Shown: piece by piece, positions 49,163 to 60,912 of the stretch
How positions within the stretch are numbered: position 1 is the stretch's first letter
How the letters are laid out: each line of letters opens with the position of its first letter
Assembly (NCBI RefSeq): GCF_000003605.2
Contig: NW_003142798.1
Span: 851,768-915,767 of the forward strand
Reading direction: 5' to 3'
DNA: 64,000 nucleotides
DNA from: Saccoglossus kowalevskii
Lineage: Eukaryota; Hemichordata; Enteropneusta; Harrimaniidae
Notes under the pieces: generated by a model
Told to the model about the DNA's origin: nothing
The model's input: only the letters and a program-made list of their open reading frames with translations
Databases searched by the model: none
Translations under genes and position numbers: made by a program

Positions 49163-49509
49163 TATGCAAATTAGCAATTATCTCAGCTTCTTTTTAGTGC
49201 ACATCCCAGAACTTCAGTTTTTAAGACGGCACTTTCTTCACAGTAAACAGATGTACCCATAAACCAATTTTGACAAGAAACAGAAGCATGGTTTAGGAGC
49301 TAATTTTTTAAAAATCACTTTTGACCAAAAAAGCACATTTGTGTGCATATTTCAAATTACAGTGTCCATAAAAAAAATTACTAACAAAATTTTAAAATTC
49401 ATACAATAAGCTTTCCGAAAATATATAGTTTTGTGTACAAGGGAGGTCATCTTGGTTTCCTAATTAACTAATTAAAATACCTGTCAGGTAAACTGTATCT
49501 CTACCTTAA
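49163..49509. repeat. Dispersed repeat D, shorter copy
   Basis: Same order of blocks as 16619-17170 with one large internal absence of about 200 bp after CACATCCCAGAA. It ends CTGTCAGGTAAACTGTATCT then CTACCTTAA. Confidence 0.7.
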
Positions 49510-52368
49510 AAAATGTTTGCTATTCTATAGCATTGAACTATAGCGATCGTATACGATGGTATAGGAATAATGTCAATCTCAGCTTTATCTCATTGATTTT
49601 ACGTCTTTCGTCCACTAATGTCACACCAAGGATCGTTTGGAAACGCGTAAATTCTCACACTGTTACTATTTGGTTTTTTGACATCTTTCTTCGTTGCCAA
49701 AAAAATCGACCTGGAATTTGGGGTTAACTTTTTTGTGATTTTTTTTAATGGCCAAATTTGTACAAACATGACAGGCGAGGTTCACCTGCAGTTAGATATG
49801 AAGAATTAGAAACAAATAAGCCAAGAATTTCACAGCCCCCGTCATTTGATTATAGAATACTCGTATTGTTAAAGTAGTACATGGAATATGTACATTCAGG
49901 TGGAGGAATCATAAAGTGATTTTCCATAATCATGTATTGAACTGATAACTGAATACTTCCATTGCTCAGAATCTCAGAGCACACAAGTGCAACTAAACTA
50001 GTTTTCTATTAATATCTTCATTGACCCCTTTTTAATTCAGGTCATGTTATTAACAGGACCTGTTTTAATATCACCACTAAGCATCAAAATCAATATCACG
50101 TTGTAAAAATGCCATTTCTTAGTGACACAGTAGGGTTTATTATTTAAAATGTATTCATTGTACATACACAGTAACATCTGTTAATAACCAGTTGCAAACA
50201 CAAAGCTATGTTTTCAGAGCAAGGAATAATTGGAGAAGCCAGTATCGATAAGGGTCGGTCGGTTCATAACCTTCAATGGAGTAGTAACAATAATTGTTTG
50301 AAGTCTTCTTAGTACAGTGAACTACTTTCAATATCGAAGGGTATAAAATAATATTAGATTTTCACTGCAGGATTTTATGGCATTTGTTACATGTCGTAGG
50401 ACCCATAGATTTGCCTCTTGCGAAGAAGAACATTTACAGCATCAATGCTGCCTTTAAAACATAGGAAAAGTTGATTAATAAGAATAAGTTAAAAATAGGA
50501 ATAATCAATTTTGAACACATGTGCGTTCATAAGGCATGACATAGAAAATATTTCAAATTAATTCAAGAATACTGTAAATACAACACGAAAAATATTGGAT
50601 AAATGAAAGACCACAAATTTTACATTAGTATTAGTAGTAATGAAATGGGATAAATATTAAGTATTAATTCTACAACACTGATAGACATGCATTCTGTTGA
50701 GTGGTTTTCAGATTAGTATCTAAAAAAATTAAGATTAAGAAAAAAGAGCAAGAAATTTTGGAAAATGGTCAAAATTTCAATCATTGCATTATTTCATTCA
50801 AAAATCATATAATTATTAATATGAATCGTAATATTGTTGAAACATTTGAACAAATTTATATTTAATTTAGTCAATTTTCATAATTGTGACACAGAGCAAA
50901 TATCAGTAGTATCATTCTTCTGGTCAGTTTATTTTAATTTCTGTTTATTCATTTACAATAAAGCTTGTGGAGCTTATAATTTACGATGTTGATTTCTGGT
51001 AGTTCTTTGGTAATGCTACTTGGCATTCGCAAGTTCTGCTGCCAATACTTAAAGATCTATGTTAAAATCACCTATGTAAGAAACAACACAATTGCCAATC
51101 AGCCTACAGACTGTTTTTCTTGTTCAAAGAGGGCTTTGACCAGTTTTTTCATGAACACAATGAATAAATGAGATGGTAGATTATCATCCTTCTTATATAA
51201 TTTATCAGGATCAGGCAGAGACGTCATCAGATAATTATAATGCTTATTCGACTGGTGACAATCGACCAAGCCGATGAAGAAACAATCAGCTGCTGACAGG
51301 AACCTCCAACACACGACGTGATAGATACTGGTGCGATACATGGTTCCAGAATGTATGGAGACTGATGTTGCATATTGATGTGGAGTGGATGAGGTATATG
51401 GCAGCCCTGTTGGCTGGCAGCACGTGACCACGAGCAAGCGGGATGCTTTCCTCGGAGCTATCTCAGTTCATAGTTACGTTTTCATTGAAGTCAAACCTAA
51501 TCGAAATGCTCTTGAGACACACAGTTGGCAATACAAGTTGAATACTGGCGAATTACGCATAAAGTGGCTCTCCTGAATTAAACAATTAATAACCTCAGTG
51601 ATAAATTTTGAAATAAACCAGATGCCTAAATGGTCCAAATCATGACGGAATGGCGCCCCTAGGCCCCATTTCAAAATGAATTTCGTGGTTTGGGATAATC
51701 TGTCATTTATGGTAGAAGTCTACTCATAAATTAAAAAACCCAGAATTTATTCATTTTGCAATAAACTGTATTCCAAGGCAATATAAGGATATTGACCTAA
51801 AAAAGTTGGGGGTCACCAGCCTTTTTTTCGAGAAATTGATGGTTGTATTTTAGTGGTAAATCGACATTTTGACACTATTAAAACACTTACCACAGGTTCC
51901 TATATTATGCAATATCTCAAAATTTAGCCTGGTGACATAGGCTGAAAAAAATCACATATTAATGGTAGAGTACTTTTTGTTCTGAATTATTTAAAAAATC
52001 TGGGTTTTAAAAAGTTTCAAAAAATGCAATTTTTCTTTAACATTGTGTTCTATGGAATTGTTCTCAAAATAGCAATTTTCAATAAATATTAGGACACGTT
52101 TCTCAAAACACATAACTGTAACACACAAAATGATGTTGTTTCATTTTACCATGATTGTACGTAATAAACTAATGAACATTAGCGAAGTACAACAAAATCG
52201 TCGGGAATACATTTGTTGAGTTAAGAGTGTTTGTATGTATGCATTTTATTCTGTCTTAACAGTGGAAATGAAACGCCAAAATAATCTCGGGATATTTCTT
52301 AAAATCCATGCAGTGTGCATTATTATTTTAAATGTGAACATAGTATTATCTATAACAGTGTGATTATG

Positions 52369-52563
52369 TAAAGTACTTTATTTTCATTTAGAATTTATTT
52401 TCGTGACTTATGCTGACGAGATGAATCAGTGAAAACAGAATCAAGTGAAAATCCTTTTTTACTGTGTTTTACATTATCAAAATTAAGTGCAAATATAATA
52501 AAAAAACAGCCTAAATATCTGTTCAGCTCGAATAATTTCCACCTAAAAATTATTTCCAATACT
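52369..52563. mobile_element. MITE family A copy, decayed
   Basis: Left GTAAAGTACTTTATTTTCAT; the interior retains AATCAGTGAAAACAGAATC. The right terminus is not recognisable. It appears older than the copies at 6.4, 7.3 and 34.3 kb. Confidence 0.5.
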
Positions 52564-53829
52564 CAGCCATGACAGCCTGTGTGGCTAGAAACAATCTTAT
52601 ATTTCTGTTTTCTCTCAAACAATTCAATGTCAAAATACAGCACATGTACCCAATGTCTCGTGAACGCTAATGTTTCAGGTTGACAGCTTTATAATTATAC
52701 ATGTTTTATCGGTTACAATCGAGTGTATGCATTTTATTAAATTTAGAAATATCAAGGTTGTAATAATTTATTAAGGCCAGACTTTTTTATTCCTTGTTTC
52801 TCGAGTTTTTATAAGGCAATTTTTTTGTAGAGGGCGGAAAAAAATAATAAAATTAATTCTTTTTTTCCCCCCATTAGACTTGTGTGATTCTCGAAGAATA
52901 GTGAGATTATTGATCGGAGAGAAGAAATGAAATAAAATGTTATTCAATGTATAACCTTGTTTCTCATCTGCGCGAGACTTTGGTACTTTGATCATGATAC
53001 TCCCACGAAAATGCAACTTGGATTTGGTATGCGGCGGATTGTAAAAAAATGAAGATAAAAATAATATTTTTTTAAAACAATTGTTTGCGCTTATAAGTCG
53101 GCGGGCGCAAGAAATTTTATTTTTATATTATTTTCAGCTTCTGTTCATCCGGCGGGTTCGCGAAACAAGGGATAATAAAAGTCTGGCATAAAGGCCCTAG
53201 AGTAAAATATAAATTTAATATATATTAAAATTCGCCAGGAGAGTTAACATGGTCAACATTTAGCAAGCTATTTGAGCATCTATAAGCATATAACATACAA
53301 CTTAGATTTCTGAAGATTATTTCATTGCTGACAAAACGGAACTTGTGAATTAGAAGGGGGGATGTTGCAGTTTCAACTATGTGTGTCGTCAGATGTGTGG
53401 AATCTAATACTAGTAACAGATAAGGCTCGGGGGTTAGATGATTTTTTGAATACGGGATTATTTTCTGGAGCTACGAGTTTTTTCCAACCAGTTGCCAAAT
53501 TACATCATCCACGCCTCGGAGCAATTGCCACACAGTTTGGCAATAACAATTTCTGTATGATCTCCTGTATGATGTCTCCTGTATGATCAGTATTAGCATA
53601 CAGCTTATTTTTATTCCCCCCCGTGTTTTTTTTTAAATTGTTTTTGTTCCAGGCGACATTTCTGGGTCACTGTTGTCTCTCCCGATTTTTTTTGTTTGCG
53701 CAAATTACAATTGCTAGTGCTGACACAGTGCATTTTTGTCACAAGTCATATTTATGTTTGGAATTGCATGACAGGGTTATGTGGCTATCTATCAAATGGC
53801 AATTTTAACGCGCTATTCTGGCGTCAACC

Positions 53830-54062
53830 AGGCTCGGTCGAACACAAGCACCTGCGGACCTTAACCAAGCCCCCCCCCCCCAAGTCGCATTCGTTAGTGA
53901 ATGAATCTCGGCCAGTGGAATTTGCCTTCCCATTGAGTCTGTGGCACACTCACCCAGGGTAGGTGTCGACCATTTTTATGTTCAGCCTAAAGTAGGATTT
54001 GAACTTGGGTCTACCGGCCACGAGTCTGATGAGACAACCACTAGGCTACCAGTGACCGTTTT
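53830..54062 (-). mobile_element. tRNA-derived SINE
   Basis: The minus strand from about 54062 reads GGTCACTGGTAGCCTAGTGG (A-box-like), then, after about 35 bp, AGTTCAAATCC (close to the B-box GGTTCGANTCC), then a unique-looking body with GTCGACACCTACCCTGGGTG and AATTCCACTGGCCGAGATTC, ending in a G-run (a C-run on the plus strand). Head and box spacing suit an RNA polymerase III promoter. Only one copy is in the window, so the 3' boundary is approximate. Confidence 0.55.
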
Positions 54063-54957
54063 TTCCCCCCTCGTGTTAAAAAATGACGTAATTACTCTAG
54101 CATCCCGTTACAATGGAAATGCACTCGATTCTAAAATATGCGGAACATTTTTCCCACAACCTATGCCCACCAACTCAGGAGAGCTTTGCCACGATTCTGT
54201 TTTATAATCTGAACACCTTTTATAGTTGACATTACGCCTCTCCATGTTCTACAAGATTGTTTAAACTGAAATGATACATTTAACTAATCGCACTTAGTAG
54301 GAGTGGCAAAACTAGTCCAATAACTACGAAATTTGTTATTTTCGATGAATATATGGAGGTCCAGGACTGATCTTTAAACTAGTAGGTAGTAGCTTAGACT
54401 TGGTATTTATATCATGGCCGACTTTACAGAGGTAAATAAACAATGATCACGTGAAGTTAAACCAGTCATAATAGAATACTAGGTTGTTCAATAAAAAAAG
54501 AAATCAATTTATGTCAGGAAGGCGTGATTAATCTAATTGTGAAAACGTACACCAGCCAAATTTACAGCGCAAGAGGGTAGCTAAGAAGGTTGCACACTTT
54601 TGTTAAGAGGTTAGTTATTTCAAAGTAATTGAGAATTGAAAAGGGGTCAGTTTGCTGATAGTACCACTGCCAATGTGCAGTGGAGTCGCGTACATGCCTA
54701 CCATTATGAACTAAATATTTGAAGAGTATTCCTGGTGGTAAAGGCCAAAATTTGCGCCGGCTGCAAGTAGGGTAGGGTTATTTCGAAACTAGAGTAGGCT
54801 GCCGAATTGTGAACATTTGGTTTAGTGCACTTTAAAATTATACAATATCACGTGGTGGTGGAGATTTAAGGGCATGTTCTTAATATTCTGTTGACCCGTG
54901 GCATAGCGTTTTTTATGCATAAAGTAAGACTAATATTTTGGTGGCAGTAGCTTTAAT

Positions 54958-54963
54958 TTTTAT
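54958..54963 (-). terminator. Polyadenylation signal of gene B
   Basis: AATAAA on the minus strand, 70 nt past the gene B stop codon. It is the first such hexamer downstream. Confidence 0.5.
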
Positions 54964-55032
54964 TATGTACAACTTGTATAAATAAATAATCTACATTTTA
55001 TATAATTTATAGATAAATATTTATACATACGA

Positions 55033-58000
55033 CTAGACAAACAAAATCAATAAACATGCAAGTATGACGTAATAACTAGTGGATATCAAGATTGCCGAAC
55101 TGTCGTCTTCGCGTTCCTGCAAGTTTGAGACAAAAGAAACGTTAGTTTTATTTATAAAAACTATTTTCAAACGTGTGGAAATAATCTTGAACACCATTCC
55201 AAGTAACAAAATAGATAGCATATAAATGACTTATTTTAATGGCATGTTGCCGAAATAACTAATAAACGTGAACTTGCCTTTTCCGAGAGCACAGAAACTG
55301 GTTCACACTTGAAGGTTTCTGGAGAGTACTCTTCGTCCTCTTTTATACAAATACAATGAAGGTTTTCACGGTCGTGGATCGAGTTTTCGGGACATCCAGT
55401 AGATTCTAGTAGCATGCTATTTGTTTGGGGAAGAGCAACTGCGTCTTCGATATCACGTCGGACCATGTCGTGGGAAACTAGGACAAAATCTCGTTTTTTT
55501 CTGTCGGCGGGCTCGTTTCGATCGATTAATACGAACACGTTGGTAATAGTGCAAAGTCTGGCTACATCAGACAAGGCCCTGTTTGTGAATTTACTTTGAT
55601 GGATATCCTTATTGTGAATGTAAATGTTCTCGTCCAGAGTCTGAAAATTAAACACAATGAATGCATTTAATAGTGGAATACATTACATATTAATATGCAT
55701 GGACTTTATTGCTAAGAAGCCGAACTGCCAATTGCTTTTTATTTGTTGTTTAAGGGGAATTCCAAGTGTTAACAGAAAAGCACGTCAGCTTGCACGTCTC
55801 ACTTAATGGAAATTCCTTGCATAAAGCAGAATGTAGTTTCTTGGAGCGCGTAGAAACTATTGCGATATTTTGAAGCAACTAACCCGAGTTACGAGGTGAG
55901 ATACATCATCTGCGAAATATTCTTTGTAACCAAGAGATTCATCACTATGATCAACCAGCGTTTGGTAATAAAAGTCAGGAGAGACGTGGGCGATGTATGC
56001 ATCTGCATCTGGTGCCACTAAACAGCCCTGCAACGATAGAGCAGTAATTATTACCCTGATGAATTTTATCAGCTAATAAGATCGGGTAAGTGGCTATATG
56101 AAATGCTCGTGTTACCATCTTATGACGTTATTCTTTAAATGTATTTTGCAATACAATTAGTACTTGCATCCGGGTCGTCTTTGTAATTTCCCAAACACAC
56201 CATAAAGAGAGTCAGTGTCATTTCCAAGTGCTCACGGACGAATTCAGGGAAGAAATGAGTTTGAATAGTAATTTGTTCCAGATGTTGAATTCCTCTTGCA
56301 CCATCACGCAGGTCAATTGCCGGGTCTCTTCCATATAGTCTCTTGAGCAGCACACTGAAAGTGGAACAATTTTATTACAAAAGCAAAGGACTACGGGGAG
56401 TAAATGCGAGCAAGGTTTAGAACTTACACAGGTTTGTCCTTTGTAGCATCTGTAATTTGAACCGTGGTCTGCAAAGTCACTTCGGTTCCAATGTATGCGA
56501 TAGGAACATCCAATTCCAAACAGTCGTCTTTTTGTCCGGATACCAAGTTAGGACATTGGTACATGTAGTAACCTACAACAAATTCACCTAAGACGAACAT
56601 AATTAGCATTTGAATTTTTATGTCTTTAGAGTCTGGTACTTTTTTTTTAGATAAGGGGTTCTAAATTTATTCATGCGATTTCAAAATTGTTACTGCTGAC
56701 TTAACAGTTGTCAACTTTGTTTAAAAATTAAGTAAAAAGGTACCAGTAGCATCAATTGGTTTATCTGCATCCAAACCCGTATCATCTACGTCTAATATAA
56801 CAGTGTATCTCCAGTGCTGGGTACATTCACCGGGATATTCTGTGAAATCGCATTCTGGTGCCAACATTGCTTCCTCGTATGTGGAGGCGTGAACAGTATT
56901 TGCGGTAGGATCTGTGAATAACGTTTAGATAGACGTAATATAACAAAGTTGTTTACGTTATGCTGAAAGACGTATTCGCTGGCCAAACCTTATTCCCATT
57001 TCAACACTAGGGGAATACCCATCCCTGGCTGCCATACAGGTGCTGAACACCTAGTACAAAGGTGCCTTACCAAAGAATACAACATCACGACCAAATTGAG
57101 ACTGGTCACACGAGGTAATATTAACATGTAGCGCATTTGGTTAAATGCGAATTCAAGCTAGAAATTTACCAGTTTTATCTTCCTTAACCCAATACCAGAT
57201 TGTTTCCGGTTGGTCAACTACGCCGTCAATCCAAGGCGCTGGGTTGTACGACGACCCTGTGCAAGAACAGACTATGGCTCCGAAATTTCCTGGAGTTCCA
57301 GTAGTCAAAAGATTGTTATCAGTTGGTACTATGAAAGGCATGATGTTCTGTGGACCGCCGCCGTCTGGTAGGTTCTCTTCCCATACGCCAAATTTTTCAA
57401 TTAGGGTTGTCGCCTTCGTGTCGGTATCGCCAACTAAAGAGGTCGTGAGTGGCGCTTCCCATATTCCGCCATCTTGGCCCGGGGCTCCTGCTTCAATACG
57501 GTACTACGGGAAAACAAATGTGTAAAGAATCTGTTACGTCTGCAACATCAAATTTACACAAGTGAATAAAAAAAAAGTAAATTTCACGAATTTGATGTTT
57601 ATCAACCAGTTTGATAATGTAGCGAATTCGACTTCAGCGAGAAACTCACCCGGAAATTGTTTCCGTCACTGGTGCTAACAATAGAATCGGCAACTCCCAA
57701 GATGGAATAATCGCTAGAGATAGAGGGTACAGTAGGGTTATTACTCAGCAGATTGGCCATCGTGAATCCATCTTGGCCAGCGGTAGTCAATATAAGGGTC
57801 CACCCGCCACCATCTCTGGTCATGTCGCAATATACGCTTGTCCTGGTATTGCCAACATCTATGTCATATATGCCGTCCTCTAGTATCACGCCCTCTCTTT
57901 TAGCTGTTTGCAGGAAGTCGTGACAAGACTTTGGTAATTCAGCAGTGTCTAAAAAGCAAACGCAAGACTAGATTATGAAAAATGTTCAAGTACAACTTAA

Positions 58001-60912
58001 AGTGACTAGATATTGTACTTTGTATTGTATACAGCCTAGTACACTTGCAGCAGACAAGATAAAAGTTAGATTAGACCAAAGTAAATCATCGCATTAATAA
58101 GGCAATTTTCCACATTTTCTTACCTATAGGAGAACATACCACTTCCAAGGCACCTGCATTACAGTCTGCATCTGTTCCGATTGTGTACGAGCATTCCCCG
58201 AAGTTAGTTTCGGATCCTGTGCAGGAAAGGCCTACAATAGCAGACGTGGATGCGGTAGTAGAAATACTTGCTGACGAGTAGAGTGCCAAACCTGAAAGAC
58301 GAATTTTGAAAAATTGACAAGTTTCGTTTTATTTCATTAGTTTTGTAAACCAGCAAGGTCAAACCAGATAATACACGATTCTTACAAGATACGCCCTTCC
58401 AGTGACTGATGATCGACTGCATAGTTGGCGGATTTAAGGCACGGAAGGGTTGCTTACCAAATTCATTGCAAATTGTAGTGGCGAGAATGGTAACGTCATT
58501 TACGTCTGCTGGACATATAGGCACACTGACCCCATCGACGATTACCTTGGCAGTGCTGTCAGTTGGATTGTAGTATACGGTCACTTTAAAAAAAAAAGAC
58601 GCTATAGTTGGAATCTTATTGAGAAATTTAAAGTTTATTAGAAGAAATACTCGCTACAAGTGATTGATAATAGTGTGCACAATTAACATGTTTATGCGAG
58701 AACAAGCTCGTTTTGAAAAGGGGCATTATTTAAAATATGCACAATTTGGAACAACTGGCTTTTCTAGTAAAAATAATCAGCTATCGAAGGCGCAATATTT
58801 AGATATTGCATTGCTAAATACAATCTTACACGCGTCCCGAAAACTGTCATAGGGCGAGAGTGTTTTTGTAGATTGTCATGTCGAATTTCGCAACTAATTT
58901 AAAATTGAAGTAATTTCGGGCGACGCTCATAACGACGTTAGTATAGTTGTCTATATTAATTCTACAATTTTACCTTCTTGTGGGTCATCCTTAACAAAAG
59001 CAAGTGCATTATCCGCGTTAATAGGATTATACGTCAACGAAGCGTCCTCGTATACCGCCATCATAGTGTCGGACCAGGTAACAGTCTTGAAAGCTAGCTC
59101 CACTTCTGCCTTGTTTCTAAGAAGGCAAATTGAAACGAGAAAAAAAAAAATACAATTGTTAAAATTTGTTCTTCAGATTAAATCAGAATGCCAATTACGA
59201 GGCTTCGAATTAAATGTTCGATTTTAGTCTGGGGGGTAGAGAATTGTGTTCTAGCGAATGTACAAGTACAGTTACCTCAACACTTTACCAGTTGAGCAAG
59301 CATGTATAAATACACGCATGGAATAATTTGGTCCTAAAACGTCAATGCTTTGATTGGTCCGATTTGGGTGGCTTCGCATTTACAAATCTGTTCAGAAATT
59401 ATACGAGAGTCTGCGTACTCAGACATCCATGGGCTTGTTTTATCAATTTTTAGTCTCACCTGTCTGGTCCTTTGGTTTCATCGTCATCGATGTAAACTGG
59501 ACGGACAACGGCGTACTCGAAGATTGGCCTTATTCGCTCAGTTGAACTAATGATGAATCTAGAAGGGAAATGCGTACATTATGGCAAACTAGATCATTTG
59601 GCATCATAATTCAAGAATATTCGAAAACAAAACAAACTATTTAGCTATACAAAGTCAATATTTTTCGAGGTATACCTTGCAATGGCAGTTCTTAGCAATC
59701 TCCAGTAGAGAATAACGTGACTTTGTATAAATGAGATACCGCTCTCTCCGTCATTAGATTTCTTGGGTCTGACGTTGGTTATGTATAGAGTGGTGTTGAA
59801 TTCGATAGACTCTTCGTACACGTGACGTTCCCATATCGAAAGGCCATCAGTGTTGACACAGTCAAAGAATTTATCCTTATTGCCTGCAAAACGTACACAT
59901 GCGAATTAAAATATAACGCTACTTTCAACATTTGCTGATAGATTTTATTTCGCAATGGAGTAACATCCGAATTATTTAGCTCGTGTATCTCCGAAAGCAA
60001 ATACCAAAATAAGAAATTTTGACAGATGCAAATACTTGAAGTGTTTATGCTGACCTCTGTAGGATAGAGTTTCGGTTCTTACAACTAAGCCATTAGATTT
60101 AGGAACAAACCCATCTGCTCCTGCGGCGAATTGATTAAACAAGTCTTTTCCACCTGGTGCTGCTGGCAGGTATTCGTCTTGATAGAAACCATTAGTCGCC
60201 TGAAAGAAATTTGAGTAAATTTCAATTTAATGAAGCGACATGAAGGTAGTAAACTACACATCCAAGACATACTCACATCAAATGGTTGGTCTTGGAACAC
60301 ATTAGAACAGTTGCCAGTATGAGAAGCGATTAGCTGTCCACCATTTGTCGACGTTACTGGCGGTTTGGAATTATCGAAAAGATACGGTTGGAAGTCCAAA
60401 ATCCACAGCTCGCCTTGGTTTTGAGTGTTTTCAACTGCAATGTCGAGTATAACTGAACCTACAAGAAATACAAATGTAAACAATCCGATAAAACACGGGT
60501 ACACATACAAACAGTATAGCTTCGGTTCCAGTCTTTTGTCGCTGCTCTGTGACGCAGTCCAGGTACCAGGCGAGCCGCGCGTACAATAGCAAATACAGTC
60601 AAGAACCTCGTGCGCGAGAGGCATAGATTGGAAAACGAGTCGAAGTAAATTAATATACTACACTGTTGTAAGATGTACAAAGACCGCAATGGTGCGAAAA
60701 CGACAACTCAAATGTTAAAAATGATTATAAACAACAGAAATGTACTCACCGTTGTCAATTGTAAATTGCTCTACCCGGACCTCGCCCATATCGTCAAATC
60801 TGTTGTCGAATCCGTGCAGTATGGGTTCACCAAAGTAAGCAAACACCCTGGCTTGGAACATGCACAGAACGACAAGTGGACAAACCAGTGACCACCATGT
60901 CGCGAACAACAT
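55033..60912 (-). CDS. Gene B: tandem paralogue of gene A, with an apparent frame break from a missing exon
   Basis: Recognised exons: 60912-60750, 60458-60277, 60199-60055, 59883-59676, 59558-59460, 59116-58974, 58583-58458, 58291-58124, 57948-57650, 57503-57170, 56911-56744, 56587-56428, 56354-56164, 56027-55884, 55640-55278, 55116-55033. Signal peptide MLFATWWSLVCPLVVLCMFQ. SRCR-like part: CNEFG, LSCTGSETNFGECSY, GALEVVC. Fibrinogen-like part: VYCDMTRDGGGWTLIL, DYSILG, GIWEAPL, YWVKEDK. Furin-type RKKR is followed by CPENS...CIC...CEP, and the last exon is a GPI-like tail (SYYVILACLLILFV). Ten exons have exactly the same length as in gene A and all splice phases agree. The 95-bp gene A exon 14 has no counterpart in the 136-bp intron 56028-56163; joining the flanking exons directly shifts the frame and meets a stop. 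The exons total 2977 nt, not a multiple of three. The last intron begins with a GC donor. Gene B may be functional with an unseen splice form, misassembled, or broken. Confidence 0.8.

Larger units (their letters stand above)
47412..55032. other. Intergenic region between tandem genes A and B
   Basis: Upstream flank of gene A and 3' flank of gene B. It contains an (AAAT)n run, dispersed repeat D copy 2, a decayed family A MITE and a tRNA-derived SINE. Short open frames (for example 48875-49063, 51099-51437, 52771-53016, 53362-53586) lack splice-supported or conserved features, so no third paralogue is evident between the pair. Confidence 0.5.
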
